NCBI RefSeq assembly: GCF_020178975.1 | Contig: NZ_JAHXBU010000090.1 | Coordinates: forward strand, 1-64,000 | Direction of reading: 5' to 3' | DNA: 64,000 bases | Source of the DNA: Cesiribacter sp. SM1 | GTDB taxonomy: Bacteria > Bacteroidota > Bacteroidia > Cytophagales > Cyclobacteriaceae | Shown here: piece after piece, positions 43,547 through 53,185 of the stretch | How positions within the stretch are numbered: position 1 is the first letter of the stretch | Layout: every line of letters begins with the position of its first letter | The notes under the pieces: generated by a model | Told to the model about the DNA's origin: nothing | Database searches by the model: none | Seen by the model: only the letters and a program-made list of their open reading frames with translations | Translations under genes and position numbers: made by a program

Positions 43547-46500
43547 CTATCTTAAAACCTGAATTGCACCCTGGAATTTGTTTAGCTGGTAGTTCATGCG
43601 GTAGTAGTAAACACCCACAGGAAGAGCGCTGGCATCCCAGCGGAAGTCTGCTGCTTTGCTTTCGTAGACCTGCTTGCCCCAGCGGTTGTAGATCCTGATG
43701 GAGATAAACTCGCCCATACACTCCCTGCCTTCGAAGTCTTTCACATAGTAGAGTTGGTTCTTACCATCACCGTTAGGGGTAACCACATTGGCGATGTAGG
43801 CTTTGGCAGGATCGAAGTGTTTGGCTGTGAAAACCACTTCTGCAGGCTGGCTTTCGCAGTACTCACTGCTTTGGGTAGCCCAGTAACTGCGGGAGCTTTT
43901 ATCAGCAGGAGAGAAGCTATCTCCCTCTGCCAGGAGCTGCTGTTTGCCAGCATCGGCATACCAGCGAATGGTGCTGCCCTGTGCAGTAAGCACAGGCGGC
44001 GCTACCTCAACACAAGCTTCTACCGGAGTAGTTACAGGAGGCAGCGGCGGCTCATGCACCAACACAGGTACCACAGTAGCAGCACTGCTGCAGTGCTCAT
44101 TTCTCTGGATCACATAAAGCGTTTCTGATTCCTGTCCTGATGGCTGGTAGGTGTTGCCCTTCAGGGCCAGTTGGGTCAGTGCCTCATCGCGGTACCATTC
44201 AATGCCTTCGCCGGTAGCTGTAATGGCAGGGTAGGTGTCGCCCTGGCAGATGTATTCAGGATGCTGTACCTGTGGCTTTTCAAGAGGCTGCTCCCGGATA
44301 ACAGTTACTTTGCTGCTCACCACCTGGTCGCAGTAGGTAACAATCCAGCTGAACTCATTCTCACCAAAGCTAAGGTTGGTGGCAAGGGTCTGGTGGTTGA
44401 AAGGATCTGCCAGTACTGCTGTTCCTTTGCTTACTTTCCACATGCCCCGGCCATTGACTGGAAGCTGACGGCTTAGCTGGTAGCTACTTGCACCACCACA
44501 TAAAACTACTGCTGCATCTGCTTCCTGCTGAAGATCTATTCTGGTGTTGCAGTTCTGCACCAGCACTTTTTCTCCTGCACTTGGCTCTGGCAGGCCAAGG
44601 GTGTTGAATACCTCATTGGTGATGATGGGGCTGTTGTAGTCAAAGTAAATATCAGCCTTATTCCTGATGATGGTACCTTTAGGCAAGCCTTCTTTGGGAC
44701 TGATCTTGAACTTGACAAAGCCATGCGATGCCCGCTCATTGGTAGTGCTGTCGGGCAGGTTAATCTTCTTAAATCGCCAGATGATGGAGGGCTGGTTGTC
44801 CCTGCTGATTTCCCACTGTACCGGGTGTGAGGCAATGCCTACTTTGAGGGTAGAGATATCCAGGTGCTCGCTTAGCGGATCTACCACCACTACTGTGTAG
44901 GCTGTATCGGTGCCGGTATTCTGGAAGCGGATGGTGTACTCCAGCTGGGAATCTTCGGCAATGTTGTTAGTAGCAGTGATACCTGCTGGTGCTACCCTTT
45001 TATCATTAGGGTCATAGCTGTCGATGATGGGCAGGCAGAGCATTTCTATGTTTTCTGCTTCATCGTTCTGGGGGAACTGGTTTACATAACCGCCGTTGAT
45101 GATACCTGCTCCGCCATTATTGCAGCCTTGTATGGTGATGGAAACTGTTCTTTTTTCAGGATGATGCGGGGTAAGCTGTGCTTCCAGGTGCAGGGGCTTG
45201 CCATTGGCCAGCAGGTTGAGACTTAGATCTTCACCTGCTTTTAGCTTATACTTTCCGCTATAAACCTGCTGCTGGTCCAGATGTATGCTGAAGCTGGCAC
45301 TGTCGGCCATACTGCCCTCGCCTGAATTCCTGAAGCCTACCCGCACAAAGCCATTGTCTTTGCATACTGCAGTGAGCTCAACATCAGAGCCATCCCAGTC
45401 AGGATGTGTGTTAAGGGTTGTGTTAGGCGGCAGTATATACGCTTTTATGCACTGGGTCAGGCCGCGGATGGATTCATTTCCACAGATAACAGAATCTTTC
45501 AGGGTGATGGTCCTGCAACTCTGTGCGGCCATTGCTCCAATCTGGAAGGTGTACTTATTTCCTGTTTTAGAGGTCCAGGGAATGCTGCTGGCAATAGGGA
45601 TCACATAATCAGGATACTCCAGCACCAGCTCTACATTCCGGGCATCGGCATAGCCTTCGTTGCAGTACTCCACCTTTGTGGTGTTGGTAAAGCAGCGCCT
45701 GAAGCGGGTGGAGGTAACATCTACAGAAAGGAAAGGTGATACTTTTACATCATTGGCAAAGTCGAAGCCTGATGTGTCTACCTTTGTGGAAGAAAGCTTT
45801 AGCACGTAAGGCTGACTAGGAGCTGTCTGTTTGACGAACCTGCCTTTGAGGTTAGGAATGATTTGTTCTAGGGTGTAATCACCCTGCTGAAGATAGAATT
45901 CATAATTGCCGTTCTGATCCGATTTAGTGTAAAGTGGTCCAGGCTCTGATTTGATGATGTGATCAGCAATGGGTTCATCTCCATCGTCGAACCTGCCGTT
46001 TTTGTTTTCATCAAAAAAGGTTTTACCTCTTACAACATGCTCGTTGTATTTGCTTGTAGGATCGCTGACTTTAGCAAGGAAAATATTTGTGGGGCCTTTT
46101 GCCTGAAGCAGATTACCATTTAACAACAGGTTATTTGTGCTTAGCTGACCGTACAAAAAGAGATGGTTCTTCACTCCTTTAGCAAGAAATTTTGCTGCAT
46201 AATTATCATTGGTCACTCCGGGTATAGAAAAGCTCCATGAGAGATTTCCACCTGAATCAAACTTAACCATGTATAGTTCAGATTTGTCAGGTGCTCCTTC
46301 AAGTGAAAATTCTCCTAGTTTCAAATTTTTTTTCGATCTACCCATCAGGATGGTATGTCCAACTGAATCTACCAGTATTTGCTGACTCGGCCACTCGTCT
46401 CCAGTTTCACCACATCTTACCCATTCCAGCCTTCCAATGGGATTGATCTTGGCATAAAAAATACCACGATTACCTGGTTGTACGTAAAAAGCAGTGCTGG

Positions 46501-48364
46501 TATCAATAGATAAATGAAGTTCAAATTGTCCCGTAACATACACATTGCCCTGAACGTCAGAAGTAATGTCCGTAATGTTTTTAGCATTTGAAAAGCTTTG
46601 TACATAATCACCAAATTGCGTCCCCCATATTGGCATTCCATTCTGGTTTAACTTTAGCACCACAAGTTCACTAACACCACGGTTATATAATTTTAGCTTT
46701 CCGACTTCCAGAATATGGTTAAATGAACCTGAAAGGTAAAACTCTCCGTTTTGATTGAGCTTAAAAAAATCAAAATTCGGAGGATAAGTTCTGAGCCATT
46801 CCTGTTCAAATGCTGAATTATATTTATAAATGATTCTTGTCTCATTGGCAAATTTAGAGAGGTAAAGGTTGCCAGCCTGGTCAGTTTCAAGTTGTATACG
46901 CTCCACTGTACTTGCGCCTTCTATGTGCTTTGCCCACTGAGTTGTACCGGCAGCATTATATTTTACCATAATACTGTTCCTTAATGTTGGGGGAGGAGGT
47001 GGTTTTATACCAAAACCAAAATCCAGATCACCAGCCTTATAGCCAAATTTATGCCAATAGCTGACCACAGCATATACATTCTCCTGGTCATCTACAGCTA
47101 GCGTGATACCACTTCCAGTCATATCAATTGTAACTTTCTCCAGATGCGTGGCAGACCGTACCCAAAGAAACTTGCCATCTGCAGTGTATTTTGCCAAAAA
47201 ATAAGATTCCTGAGTTTGAGATATCAAAACAGAATCTCCAAAATTAACCATGCCACTAAAGCTACCGGTAACATATACATTCCCTTTTTTGTCAGTAGCC
47301 ATGGCCTTAGGGCTGTCTGTAAAAGAGCTTCCAAGGCTTTTTGCCCAAGATATGCTTCCTATGGCAAGCGCAGTTGTGGGTGCTTTGTATTCCTCACTTA
47401 TTTTTAATAGTCCCTGATCAGTACCCAACCACACAACTCCGTTTTCCTGATCGACTGCAATATCAAAAATTTCATAATCCGCACCCAAATCTATAGCATG
47501 TGTTGTGATTGATATTTCCCCTGCAGCTGTGTAGAAAAGGCCCTTGTCGGTGCCAATTAGCATAGTTTCACCATAATTCTTTATAGCATAGACAGCAGTA
47601 TCCTGTAAAGCACTGCCAATTTCCCTGAAACAGTCCTTGAACCGTATTTTTAATCCCTTTGAATGTCCTGCATAGACCGTGACAGGCAAATTTGGATACC
47701 CGTTGAAAGCAGCTATTGCATGAAGATCAGATAATTGGTCTAAATTGAAAGCAGCAAGAGAGATTTCTCCGTTCTCTCTGATTAATACCCTTAATGCATT
47801 TGTGATACTACCAGCACATATCTCATCTCTCACCGGATAAGCTATTGCAGAAGTGCCTCTGTGTTCAGAAGAAACCCTCAATATGCGGGCACCGTCATAT
47901 TGTAATGGGTTAAATCGTACATTGTCATAGGTCTCCTGATATCCGTTATCCATTGCGAAATAGCTATATCTTACTGTGCCAGCTATATCATTGATTGTAC
48001 TACTCCTTACTCCATAACTTTCATCCAGTTGGGTAATCTTACCCTTATCGTACAGGAGCAGGTAATTACCCCTGGTGGCAATCATGGCACTGTCTCCATA
48101 CTTGCCAACAATTCCGGTTAGGGGTACAGTAGTGTTTATTCTGGAGGTATAATCATGTTCTATACCTTGCATATCTAACTTGCCAACCCCTGTACTGTCC
48201 TGCCCCTTAACGACCCACACAGCATTATGGCCAACACTTACCTTGCGGATTACCTCTCCCTGGAAATAGAGCTGTTCGGGAGCAAAGGCTTCCTGTGCAA
48301 AAAGGGATGTTCCAGCCATAAGTATGGCCACAAAAGATAGGCAGAGAAGGGTTACCCGCTGCAT
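43547..48364 (-). CDS. Giant secreted T9SS type B substrate with propeller, SdrD-B-like and DUF11-like domains
   Basis: The protein has 1605 residues with a signal peptide (1-23, ending SLFAQ). The order is sensor-like propeller repeats (about 30-330), SBBP-type beta-propeller repeats (about 335-770; KGNVYVTGSFSGMVNFGD, QGNVYVTGQFEL), an SdrD-B-like Ca-binding module (about 778-850; FFDENKNGRFDDGDEPI), a DUF11/DUF7619-like region (about 1118-1270; YTIRFQNTGTDTAYTVVVVDPL), Ig-like repeats and the type B sorting domain (about 1525-1605; VVTPNGDGKNQLY, IYNRWGKQVYES). The 5' half of the gene is visibly AT-richer than the 3' half. It is a surface or released adhesin-like protein. The promoter is presumably in 48365-48462. 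Confidence 0.88.
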   Translation of the reverse strand: MQRVTLLCLSFVAILMAGTSLFAQEAFAPEQLYFQGEVIRKVSVGHNAVWVVKGQDSTGVGKLDMQGIEHDYTSRINTTVPLTGIVGKYGDSAMIATRGNYLLLYDKGKITQLDESYGVRSSTINDIAGTVRYSYFAMDNGYQETYDNVRFNPLQYDGARILRVSSEHRGTSAIAYPVRDEICAGSITNALRVLIRENGEISLAAFNLDQLSDLHAIAAFNGYPNLPVTVYAGHSKGLKIRFKDCFREIGSALQDTAVYAIKNYGETMLIGTDKGLFYTAAGEISITTHAIDLGADYEIFDIAVDQENGVVWLGTDQGLLKISEEYKAPTTALAIGSISWAKSLGSSFTDSPKAMATDKKGNVYVTGSFSGMVNFGDSVLISQTQESYFLAKYTADGKFLWVRSATHLEKVTIDMTGSGITLAVDDQENVYAVVSYWHKFGYKAGDLDFGFGIKPPPPPTLRNSIMVKYNAAGTTQWAKHIEGASTVERIQLETDQAGNLYLSKFANETRIIYKYNSAFEQEWLRTYPPNFDFFKLNQNGEFYLSGSFNHILEVGKLKLYNRGVSELVVLKLNQNGMPIWGTQFGDYVQSFSNAKNITDITSDVQGNVYVTGQFELHLSIDTSTAFYVQPGNRGIFYAKINPIGRLEWVRCGETGDEWPSQQILVDSVGHTILMGRSKKNLKLGEFSLEGAPDKSELYMVKFDSGGNLSWSFSIPGVTNDNYAAKFLAKGVKNHLFLYGQLSTNNLLLNGNLLQAKGPTNIFLAKVSDPTSKYNEHVVRGKTFFDENKNGRFDDGDEPIADHIIKSEPGPLYTKSDQNGNYEFYLQQGDYTLEQIIPNLKGRFVKQTAPSQPYVLKLSSTKVDTSGFDFANDVKVSPFLSVDVTSTRFRRCFTNTTKVEYCNEGYADARNVELVLEYPDYVIPIASSIPWTSKTGNKYTFQIGAMAAQSCRTITLKDSVICGNESIRGLTQCIKAYILPPNTTLNTHPDWDGSDVELTAVCKDNGFVRVGFRNSGEGSMADSASFSIHLDQQQVYSGKYKLKAGEDLSLNLLANGKPLHLEAQLTPHHPEKRTVSITIQGCNNGGAGIINGGYVNQFPQNDEAENIEMLCLPIIDSYDPNDKRVAPAGITATNNIAEDSQLEYTIRFQNTGTDTAYTVVVVDPLSEHLDISTLKVGIASHPVQWEISRDNQPSIIWRFKKINLPDSTTNERASHGFVKFKISPKEGLPKGTIIRNKADIYFDYNSPIITNEVFNTLGLPEPSAGEKVLVQNCNTRIDLQQEADAAVVLCGGASSYQLSRQLPVNGRGMWKVSKGTAVLADPFNHQTLATNLSFGENEFSWIVTYCDQVVSSKVTVIREQPLEKPQVQHPEYICQGDTYPAITATGEGIEWYRDEALTQLALKGNTYQPSGQESETLYVIQRNEHCSSAATVVPVLVHEPPLPPVTTPVEACVEVAPPVLTAQGSTIRWYADAGKQQLLAEGDSFSPADKSSRSYWATQSSEYCESQPAEVVFTAKHFDPAKAYIANVVTPNGDGKNQLYYVKDFEGRECMGEFISIRIYNRWGKQVYESKAADFRWDASALPVGVYYYRMNYQLNKFQGAIQVLR

Positions 48365-48462
48365 AAGAGGTGATTATAAGCTAAAAGTAACAATAATTAC
48401 ATCAGGTAGAATTGAGATGTAAGGAAGCTGCGAGAAATAATGATTTTCAGGCGGGCAGACAC

Positions 48463-48486
48463 AAAAAAGGGAGCCTTATGCTCCCT
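48463..48486 (-). terminator. Intrinsic terminator of the SusC-like / macroglobulin operon
   Basis: Read on the minus strand, AGGGAGC-ATAAG-GCTCCCT is followed by TTTTT (A run at 48463-48468 on the plus strand). It lies 8 bases beyond the stop of the macroglobulin gene and separates it from the T9SS substrate pair. Confidence 0.85.
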
Positions 48487-48493
48487 CCTATCA

Positions 48494-51400
48494 TCATTTT
48501 AGTACCCTAACCTTTGCTCCCTCTTCCCAGTCTTTATGTTCGCTGGTGTAGTATAGGTAGGCGCTGGAGGCAGATGCCTGGTAGGTGCCGGGAATCTCTG
48601 CCCGCAGGTCCAGGGAGATAACCCGTTTGTCTTTAGGGGCCATTTCTCGGTAGTAGAAGACTACAAAATTGCCCTGTACTTCATAGAAATCAAAGAGTCC
48701 TTTTTCCTGGTACTCCTTGAGCTGCCAGGGCTGCAGGCTGAGGCCTGACGGTATGCCTACAATGGCTACCGTTTGTGGTATACCACTGGCGGTTCTGTTT
48801 GTTAGAGTAGTGGTTAAGCGGACGGTTTCATTCAGCTTTACTTCGGCAGCAGAAAGCCTGGTGCTAAGCTCTACCCGGCAATCTTTGCTGGAGGCTGGGG
48901 TGTAGCTGGTCCAACGGGCGTTAAAGGAGTAGGGCAGGGCTTCTTTGGTGTCATCAAATACAAGCCTGAAGCTCTGGCTGCCAGCTGCCATGCCTTTCTC
49001 CAGGCTTGCCAGCAAAATTTCTTCCCGCTGCTCTTTTTCATAGCGGGTGCTGGCCAGAGGGGTGCCGTTCAGATAGAGGGAGATCAGGCCATCGTCCTGG
49101 GTTTTACGTGAAAATTTAGCATAATCTGTAAGAGCAGTCAAGGCTAAAATGGTGCCCTGGGTGGAGCCAAAATAGCCGTGGGTGCGGGTTCCTACCAGGT
49201 AGTTGATGGCTTCCTGGAGCTGCAAGAGCTGCGGCTGCGCTTCTTTCATCATGGCCATGGCAATAAGAGAGGCAGTTTCTATCTGCAGCGAATTGCCATA
49301 GCTTCTTACCAGGGAGTGGTCTGCCTTTAGCTTGCCCCAACCTTCAGCTTTAAGCTGCTTTCTAAGGCCCTGCATGAGCCTGGCAGCCTCAGGCTCCTTC
49401 CTGAGATTAAAGGCTGCATTAGCCATAAGCGCCATGCGGTAGGCATCGCCACTTTTCAGCGCCTCCTGGAGGGCAAGCTCAAACTCTTTCTGGATGGGTT
49501 TGTCTACCCCACAGGCCGAAAGCGCATACACAATGTAGGCATTGGTTACTTCCCTGCTGGCACCGGAAAAGCCATACTTGCCCCTGTCCTGCTTAAAGTT
49601 ACCGTCGCCGGTGCGGCGGTCAAGTAAAAACTCTCTCGTTCTGTTCAGCAGTGGGGTGCTCACACCATCCCACACCTCTTTCATCTCTGTGAGCTCCAGC
49701 AGACCAAAAGCAGTGAGGCCTTCATGAGGAGGGGTATCGCCATACCACTCAAAACCCCCTGCACTGGTTTCGTAGGCGGCCAGTCGCTTATAGCCATCTT
49801 TTATGTAGGCAATTGCTTTTTTCTCAACGGCAGGATCGGCACTATTGGTCTCCCGCATAAACTGCAGGGCCAGTACGTTAGGGTAGGTGCTGGAAGATAC
49901 CTGTTCAAAACATCCGTGTGGCTGCTGAAGAATGGAAGCAATGCCGCCTAAAAGGTCGCCCACTACGTTAGGGTAAGCGGTAAAGCCTGCAGAAACAGAA
50001 CCAGGTACCGGATCTTTGATCAAGAAAGAGAAGGCTTTTTCCAGCTCCTGACCTGAAAACGAAACCTCTACCGGAAATCCTTTTGGCAGCACCTCGATAG
50101 TCTGCGCCACCTGGTCCTTAAACTCACTGTTTTCAAAATTAACCTGCAGCGTAAAATCGCCTGCTTCGTTCTGCACCAGGGCATCGAAATAATAAGTGGC
50201 GGTGGAGTTTGCTGCCACCTCCACGGCAGGTTTCCAGCTGCTGCTGGCTTTCAGAACAGAAGGCGCTACCACCTCCAGCCTGCCTTTTATTGCTTTGCCG
50301 GTGTTGTTGGTAAGCTGAATGGGTATGGAAACCCTGTCTTCGAAGCTTAGATAAGCCGGAATCTTAGCCTCTACGCTCAAAGGAAGGGTGGTGCTGTACA
50401 CCCATTCCTGGCGGCCTGCATAGCCATTGGCGCCAATACCTTCGGCAGTAACCCTAAAGGCCGTGGTAGCATCGGAGTTGTAGAAGCTCACCCTGGCTTC
50501 ACCCCTGCGGTCGGTCTGCACCAGGGGGTTCCAGTAAATGGTTTCCCTGAAATCCTCCCGATTCTCCACGGGCGCCTTTTCTGCATATTCGGGGCTGTAA
50601 AATTCCCGTACAGGGGAAAACCTGCGAGGCTCAATATAGAGGCTGGCAAAGTTGTTAGGATACCTGGACTCATAATCTGCACCATAGTAACGGCCCGATT
50701 TGGTGTTGATCAGGATTACCCCATTGGTGGCCCGGCTACCATAGATGGCTGTTGCTTCAGCAGATTTTAAAACTGTAATGCTGCGGATATCGTCGGGCGA
50801 CAGAAAACCGAGTGCTGCCTGGCTGTTTCTGCCATTGCCCTGGATTGGGAAGCCATCTACCACATACAGTGGCTCTCCGCTGGCAATGCTGCTGCTACCC
50901 CTGATGCTGATGCTTGCCGAGGCTCCGGGGGTTGATGAATTCTGTGCAATCTGTACGCCGGCAACTCTTCCCTGCAATACCTGCTCAATGGTCTGGCTGG
51001 GCAGGCTGGCAATTTCCTCTTTCTGAATGGAAGTAACGGCATAACCCAGGCTTTTTCTTTCCTGGATGCCATAACCAACTACCACCACTTCCGAGAGCTG
51101 CTCTACATCTTCCTGCAATACCACAGCCTGGCTGGTAACGGGCATGGCTTCCACATCAGAGAAAGATAAATCACTTTCAATTTCTTCCTCATCGGACACT
51201 TCAATAATTTCTACAGTGCTCCAGTCAGCCATCTCAAACATCTCCTGTACTGGCGGCATACCGCCTGTTTCTACCAGAAAGTCGTAGTAGGGAGAGACAT
51301 CTTTATCCAGCACCAGCTGCAGGTTTTCTTCTTTTACCCCACTGCCCCTGGCAAACAGCTGCACGGCAGCAGCAGGATCTACCTTCAGGAACAGGAAGCT

Positions 51401-53182
51401 GCCATCGGGTTTGGTTTTTAGCTGGGCAGCACGGCGGCGGTTGCTTACCTCAACCAGGGTAACGGTGGCTTCTGCGGGCTTGTTGGTGGCAGTGTTGATC
51501 ACCCTGCCGGAAACAGAACCCAGCTTTTCGGGATATAAGCCTATTTTATTGTTTCGCTCCTGCACCTCCTGCCAGCTAAAGCGGCGCCAGGCCTGGGTCA
51601 TCAGCAGGTAATCGAGGGCTTCGGTGGCTTTAGGTTCCCGGGGGTCGAAGTAAAAGGAGGGTTCTTCAATTTTGCCGCGTACATCGCTGCTCAGCAGGAG
51701 GTACGATAAAATATTATCCTGCTTATCATCGGCAAAGCTAATGAGCTTATCATCTACCACTGATATGGAAAGTTTTGCCGGTACCGGCAGCTGGTGTTCG
51801 TCGTAGGTGCGAATGTTGAGCTCCACTTTTTCGCGGGGCTGGTAATAGTCTTTATCGGCCGTAATATCTACACGAAGTTTGCGGTGCTGGTTAACAAACA
51901 CCAGTCGCTCACAGCGCTCGAGCTGCTGATGGTCGAATAGGGTAAACTGTGCTACCCCGATAGGGAAACTATCCAGGGGAACTTCTATTGTATTGTACCC
52001 TTTGGCGGGCAGTATTTCTTTGGTGTAGTAAATTTCGCCCCTGAGTTGCCCCACCAGGTAGAGGGGCTTCAGCAGGGGACTGTAAACTGTAACCTGCAGT
52101 ACGTTGTCGTTCTTTTTCTCTATGCCAAGGCCCCAGCCATTGGGCATGGCATCGGGCAGGGGATATCTTTTTGCCAGCTCAACCGGTTTGGTGACTTTTG
52201 CGCTGTACTTCCTGCCGCTTTCGGGGGTAAAGGTAAAGGCACCCATGCCTTTGTGAAAGCTTTTAAAAACCAGAACTTCTTTACCGGCATCATCGACTAC
52301 CACGCCTTCCACATCGGCAGCTTTGCCCCACTCGTTCAGGGCTTTAAAAGCTACTTTGCTCTGCATGCCACTTACGAGATCGCCTCCTTCAGGGAAAAAC
52401 TGCAGGTCTATGTTATGCAGCACTATTGGTATGGAGCGGGAGATTGATTCTGTTATGCCTTTGTGCGGAACAATAATGTTCAGCAGCCCGTCGGAGCTGC
52501 TAAGGGTATCGGGCAGGCTGAAGCTCAGCACTACCTGGCCATCTGCACCGGTAGTAGCTTTACGCTGCATCAGCTGCTTTCCGGCCAGCTGAACGCTGTA
52601 GCTTACCTCCTGGCTGGCAATGGGCAGGTTTTCCAGGTCGCGCGCCTTTAGGGTAGCCACTACTTTTTCTGATGGACCGTAGGCATCACGTTCAAAATCA
52701 AGCTTCAGGAGCAGTTTAGGGTTAATGATTTTCTGCACCTGGAATTCTTTGGTGAAAAATGTCTCTTCTCCAAAGTTTTGCATCCACTGGGTGTAGGCCC
52801 TGATCTTATAGAGGCCTCCTGGTGCAGCGGTACCAAGGCTAAAATCTCCGCGGGCGGTACCCTCATCTGCTGCGAGGGTAAGCTTTTGCTCAACATTGCC
52901 TTTTGGATTGATCAGCTCTACATAAATCACATTGCTGATGTTGGAGGCTTTATGATGATTGGCATCTACCAGGTAAGTCTGGAACCAGATGTCATCGCCC
53001 GGTTTATAGAAAGGTTTATCCAGCTGCAGGTATACCTTTTCTTCCGGCATCTGCTTGTGGTACTGCTGCAGGCGGCTTTTAAGCATCCCAAAAAAGCTGT
53101 CGGAGAGGAGGGGCGCATCTAGCGAAAGCAGGCCCAAACCAAAAAGCAGGGGCAGTGCTGCGCGGAATTTAAAGGCTTTCAT
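48494..53182 (-). CDS. Alpha-2-macroglobulin-like thioester protein containing an internal SusC-type TonB plug domain
   Basis: The protein has 1562 residues. A putative signal (about 1-27) is followed by an MG2-like domain (from about 46, VYLQLDKPFYKPGDDIWFQT) and further MG-like modules. A carboxypeptidase-regulatory-like insert (about 551-600; SGRVINTATNKPAEATVTL) and an acidic linker (about 640-700) come next. Then there is a complete plug domain (about 700-828): VVVVGYGIQERKSLGYAVT, VLQGRVAGVQIAQNSSTPG, SIRGSSSIASGEPLYVVDGF, IYGSRATNGVILINTKSG. The A2M module starts near 887 (NPLVQTDRRGEARVSFYNSD). The thioester motif GCFEQ (Cys1091) opens a TED-like helical domain up to about 1370, and C-terminal MG domains end at 1562. 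No lipobox is evident. The plug sits where other macroglobulins carry the bait-bearing segment. The start is 3 bases after the stop of a SusC-like gene that lacks a plug. Confidence 0.9.
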   Translation of the reverse strand: MKAFKFRAALPLLFGLGLLSLDAPLLSDSFFGMLKSRLQQYHKQMPEEKVYLQLDKPFYKPGDDIWFQTYLVDANHHKASNISNVIYVELINPKGNVEQKLTLAADEGTARGDFSLGTAAPGGLYKIRAYTQWMQNFGEETFFTKEFQVQKIINPKLLLKLDFERDAYGPSEKVVATLKARDLENLPIASQEVSYSVQLAGKQLMQRKATTGADGQVVLSFSLPDTLSSSDGLLNIIVPHKGITESISRSIPIVLHNIDLQFFPEGGDLVSGMQSKVAFKALNEWGKAADVEGVVVDDAGKEVLVFKSFHKGMGAFTFTPESGRKYSAKVTKPVELAKRYPLPDAMPNGWGLGIEKKNDNVLQVTVYSPLLKPLYLVGQLRGEIYYTKEILPAKGYNTIEVPLDSFPIGVAQFTLFDHQQLERCERLVFVNQHRKLRVDITADKDYYQPREKVELNIRTYDEHQLPVPAKLSISVVDDKLISFADDKQDNILSYLLLSSDVRGKIEEPSFYFDPREPKATEALDYLLMTQAWRRFSWQEVQERNNKIGLYPEKLGSVSGRVINTATNKPAEATVTLVEVSNRRRAAQLKTKPDGSFLFLKVDPAAAVQLFARGSGVKEENLQLVLDKDVSPYYDFLVETGGMPPVQEMFEMADWSTVEIIEVSDEEEIESDLSFSDVEAMPVTSQAVVLQEDVEQLSEVVVVGYGIQERKSLGYAVTSIQKEEIASLPSQTIEQVLQGRVAGVQIAQNSSTPGASASISIRGSSSIASGEPLYVVDGFPIQGNGRNSQAALGFLSPDDIRSITVLKSAEATAIYGSRATNGVILINTKSGRYYGADYESRYPNNFASLYIEPRRFSPVREFYSPEYAEKAPVENREDFRETIYWNPLVQTDRRGEARVSFYNSDATTAFRVTAEGIGANGYAGRQEWVYSTTLPLSVEAKIPAYLSFEDRVSIPIQLTNNTGKAIKGRLEVVAPSVLKASSSWKPAVEVAANSTATYYFDALVQNEAGDFTLQVNFENSEFKDQVAQTIEVLPKGFPVEVSFSGQELEKAFSFLIKDPVPGSVSAGFTAYPNVVGDLLGGIASILQQPHGCFEQVSSSTYPNVLALQFMRETNSADPAVEKKAIAYIKDGYKRLAAYETSAGGFEWYGDTPPHEGLTAFGLLELTEMKEVWDGVSTPLLNRTREFLLDRRTGDGNFKQDRGKYGFSGASREVTNAYIVYALSACGVDKPIQKEFELALQEALKSGDAYRMALMANAAFNLRKEPEAARLMQGLRKQLKAEGWGKLKADHSLVRSYGNSLQIETASLIAMAMMKEAQPQLLQLQEAINYLVGTRTHGYFGSTQGTILALTALTDYAKFSRKTQDDGLISLYLNGTPLASTRYEKEQREEILLASLEKGMAAGSQSFRLVFDDTKEALPYSFNARWTSYTPASSKDCRVELSTRLSAAEVKLNETVRLTTTLTNRTASGIPQTVAIVGIPSGLSLQPWQLKEYQEKGLFDFYEVQGNFVVFYYREMAPKDKRVISLDLRAEIPGTYQASASSAYLYYTSEHKDWEEGAKVRVLK

Positions 53183-53185
53183 GGC

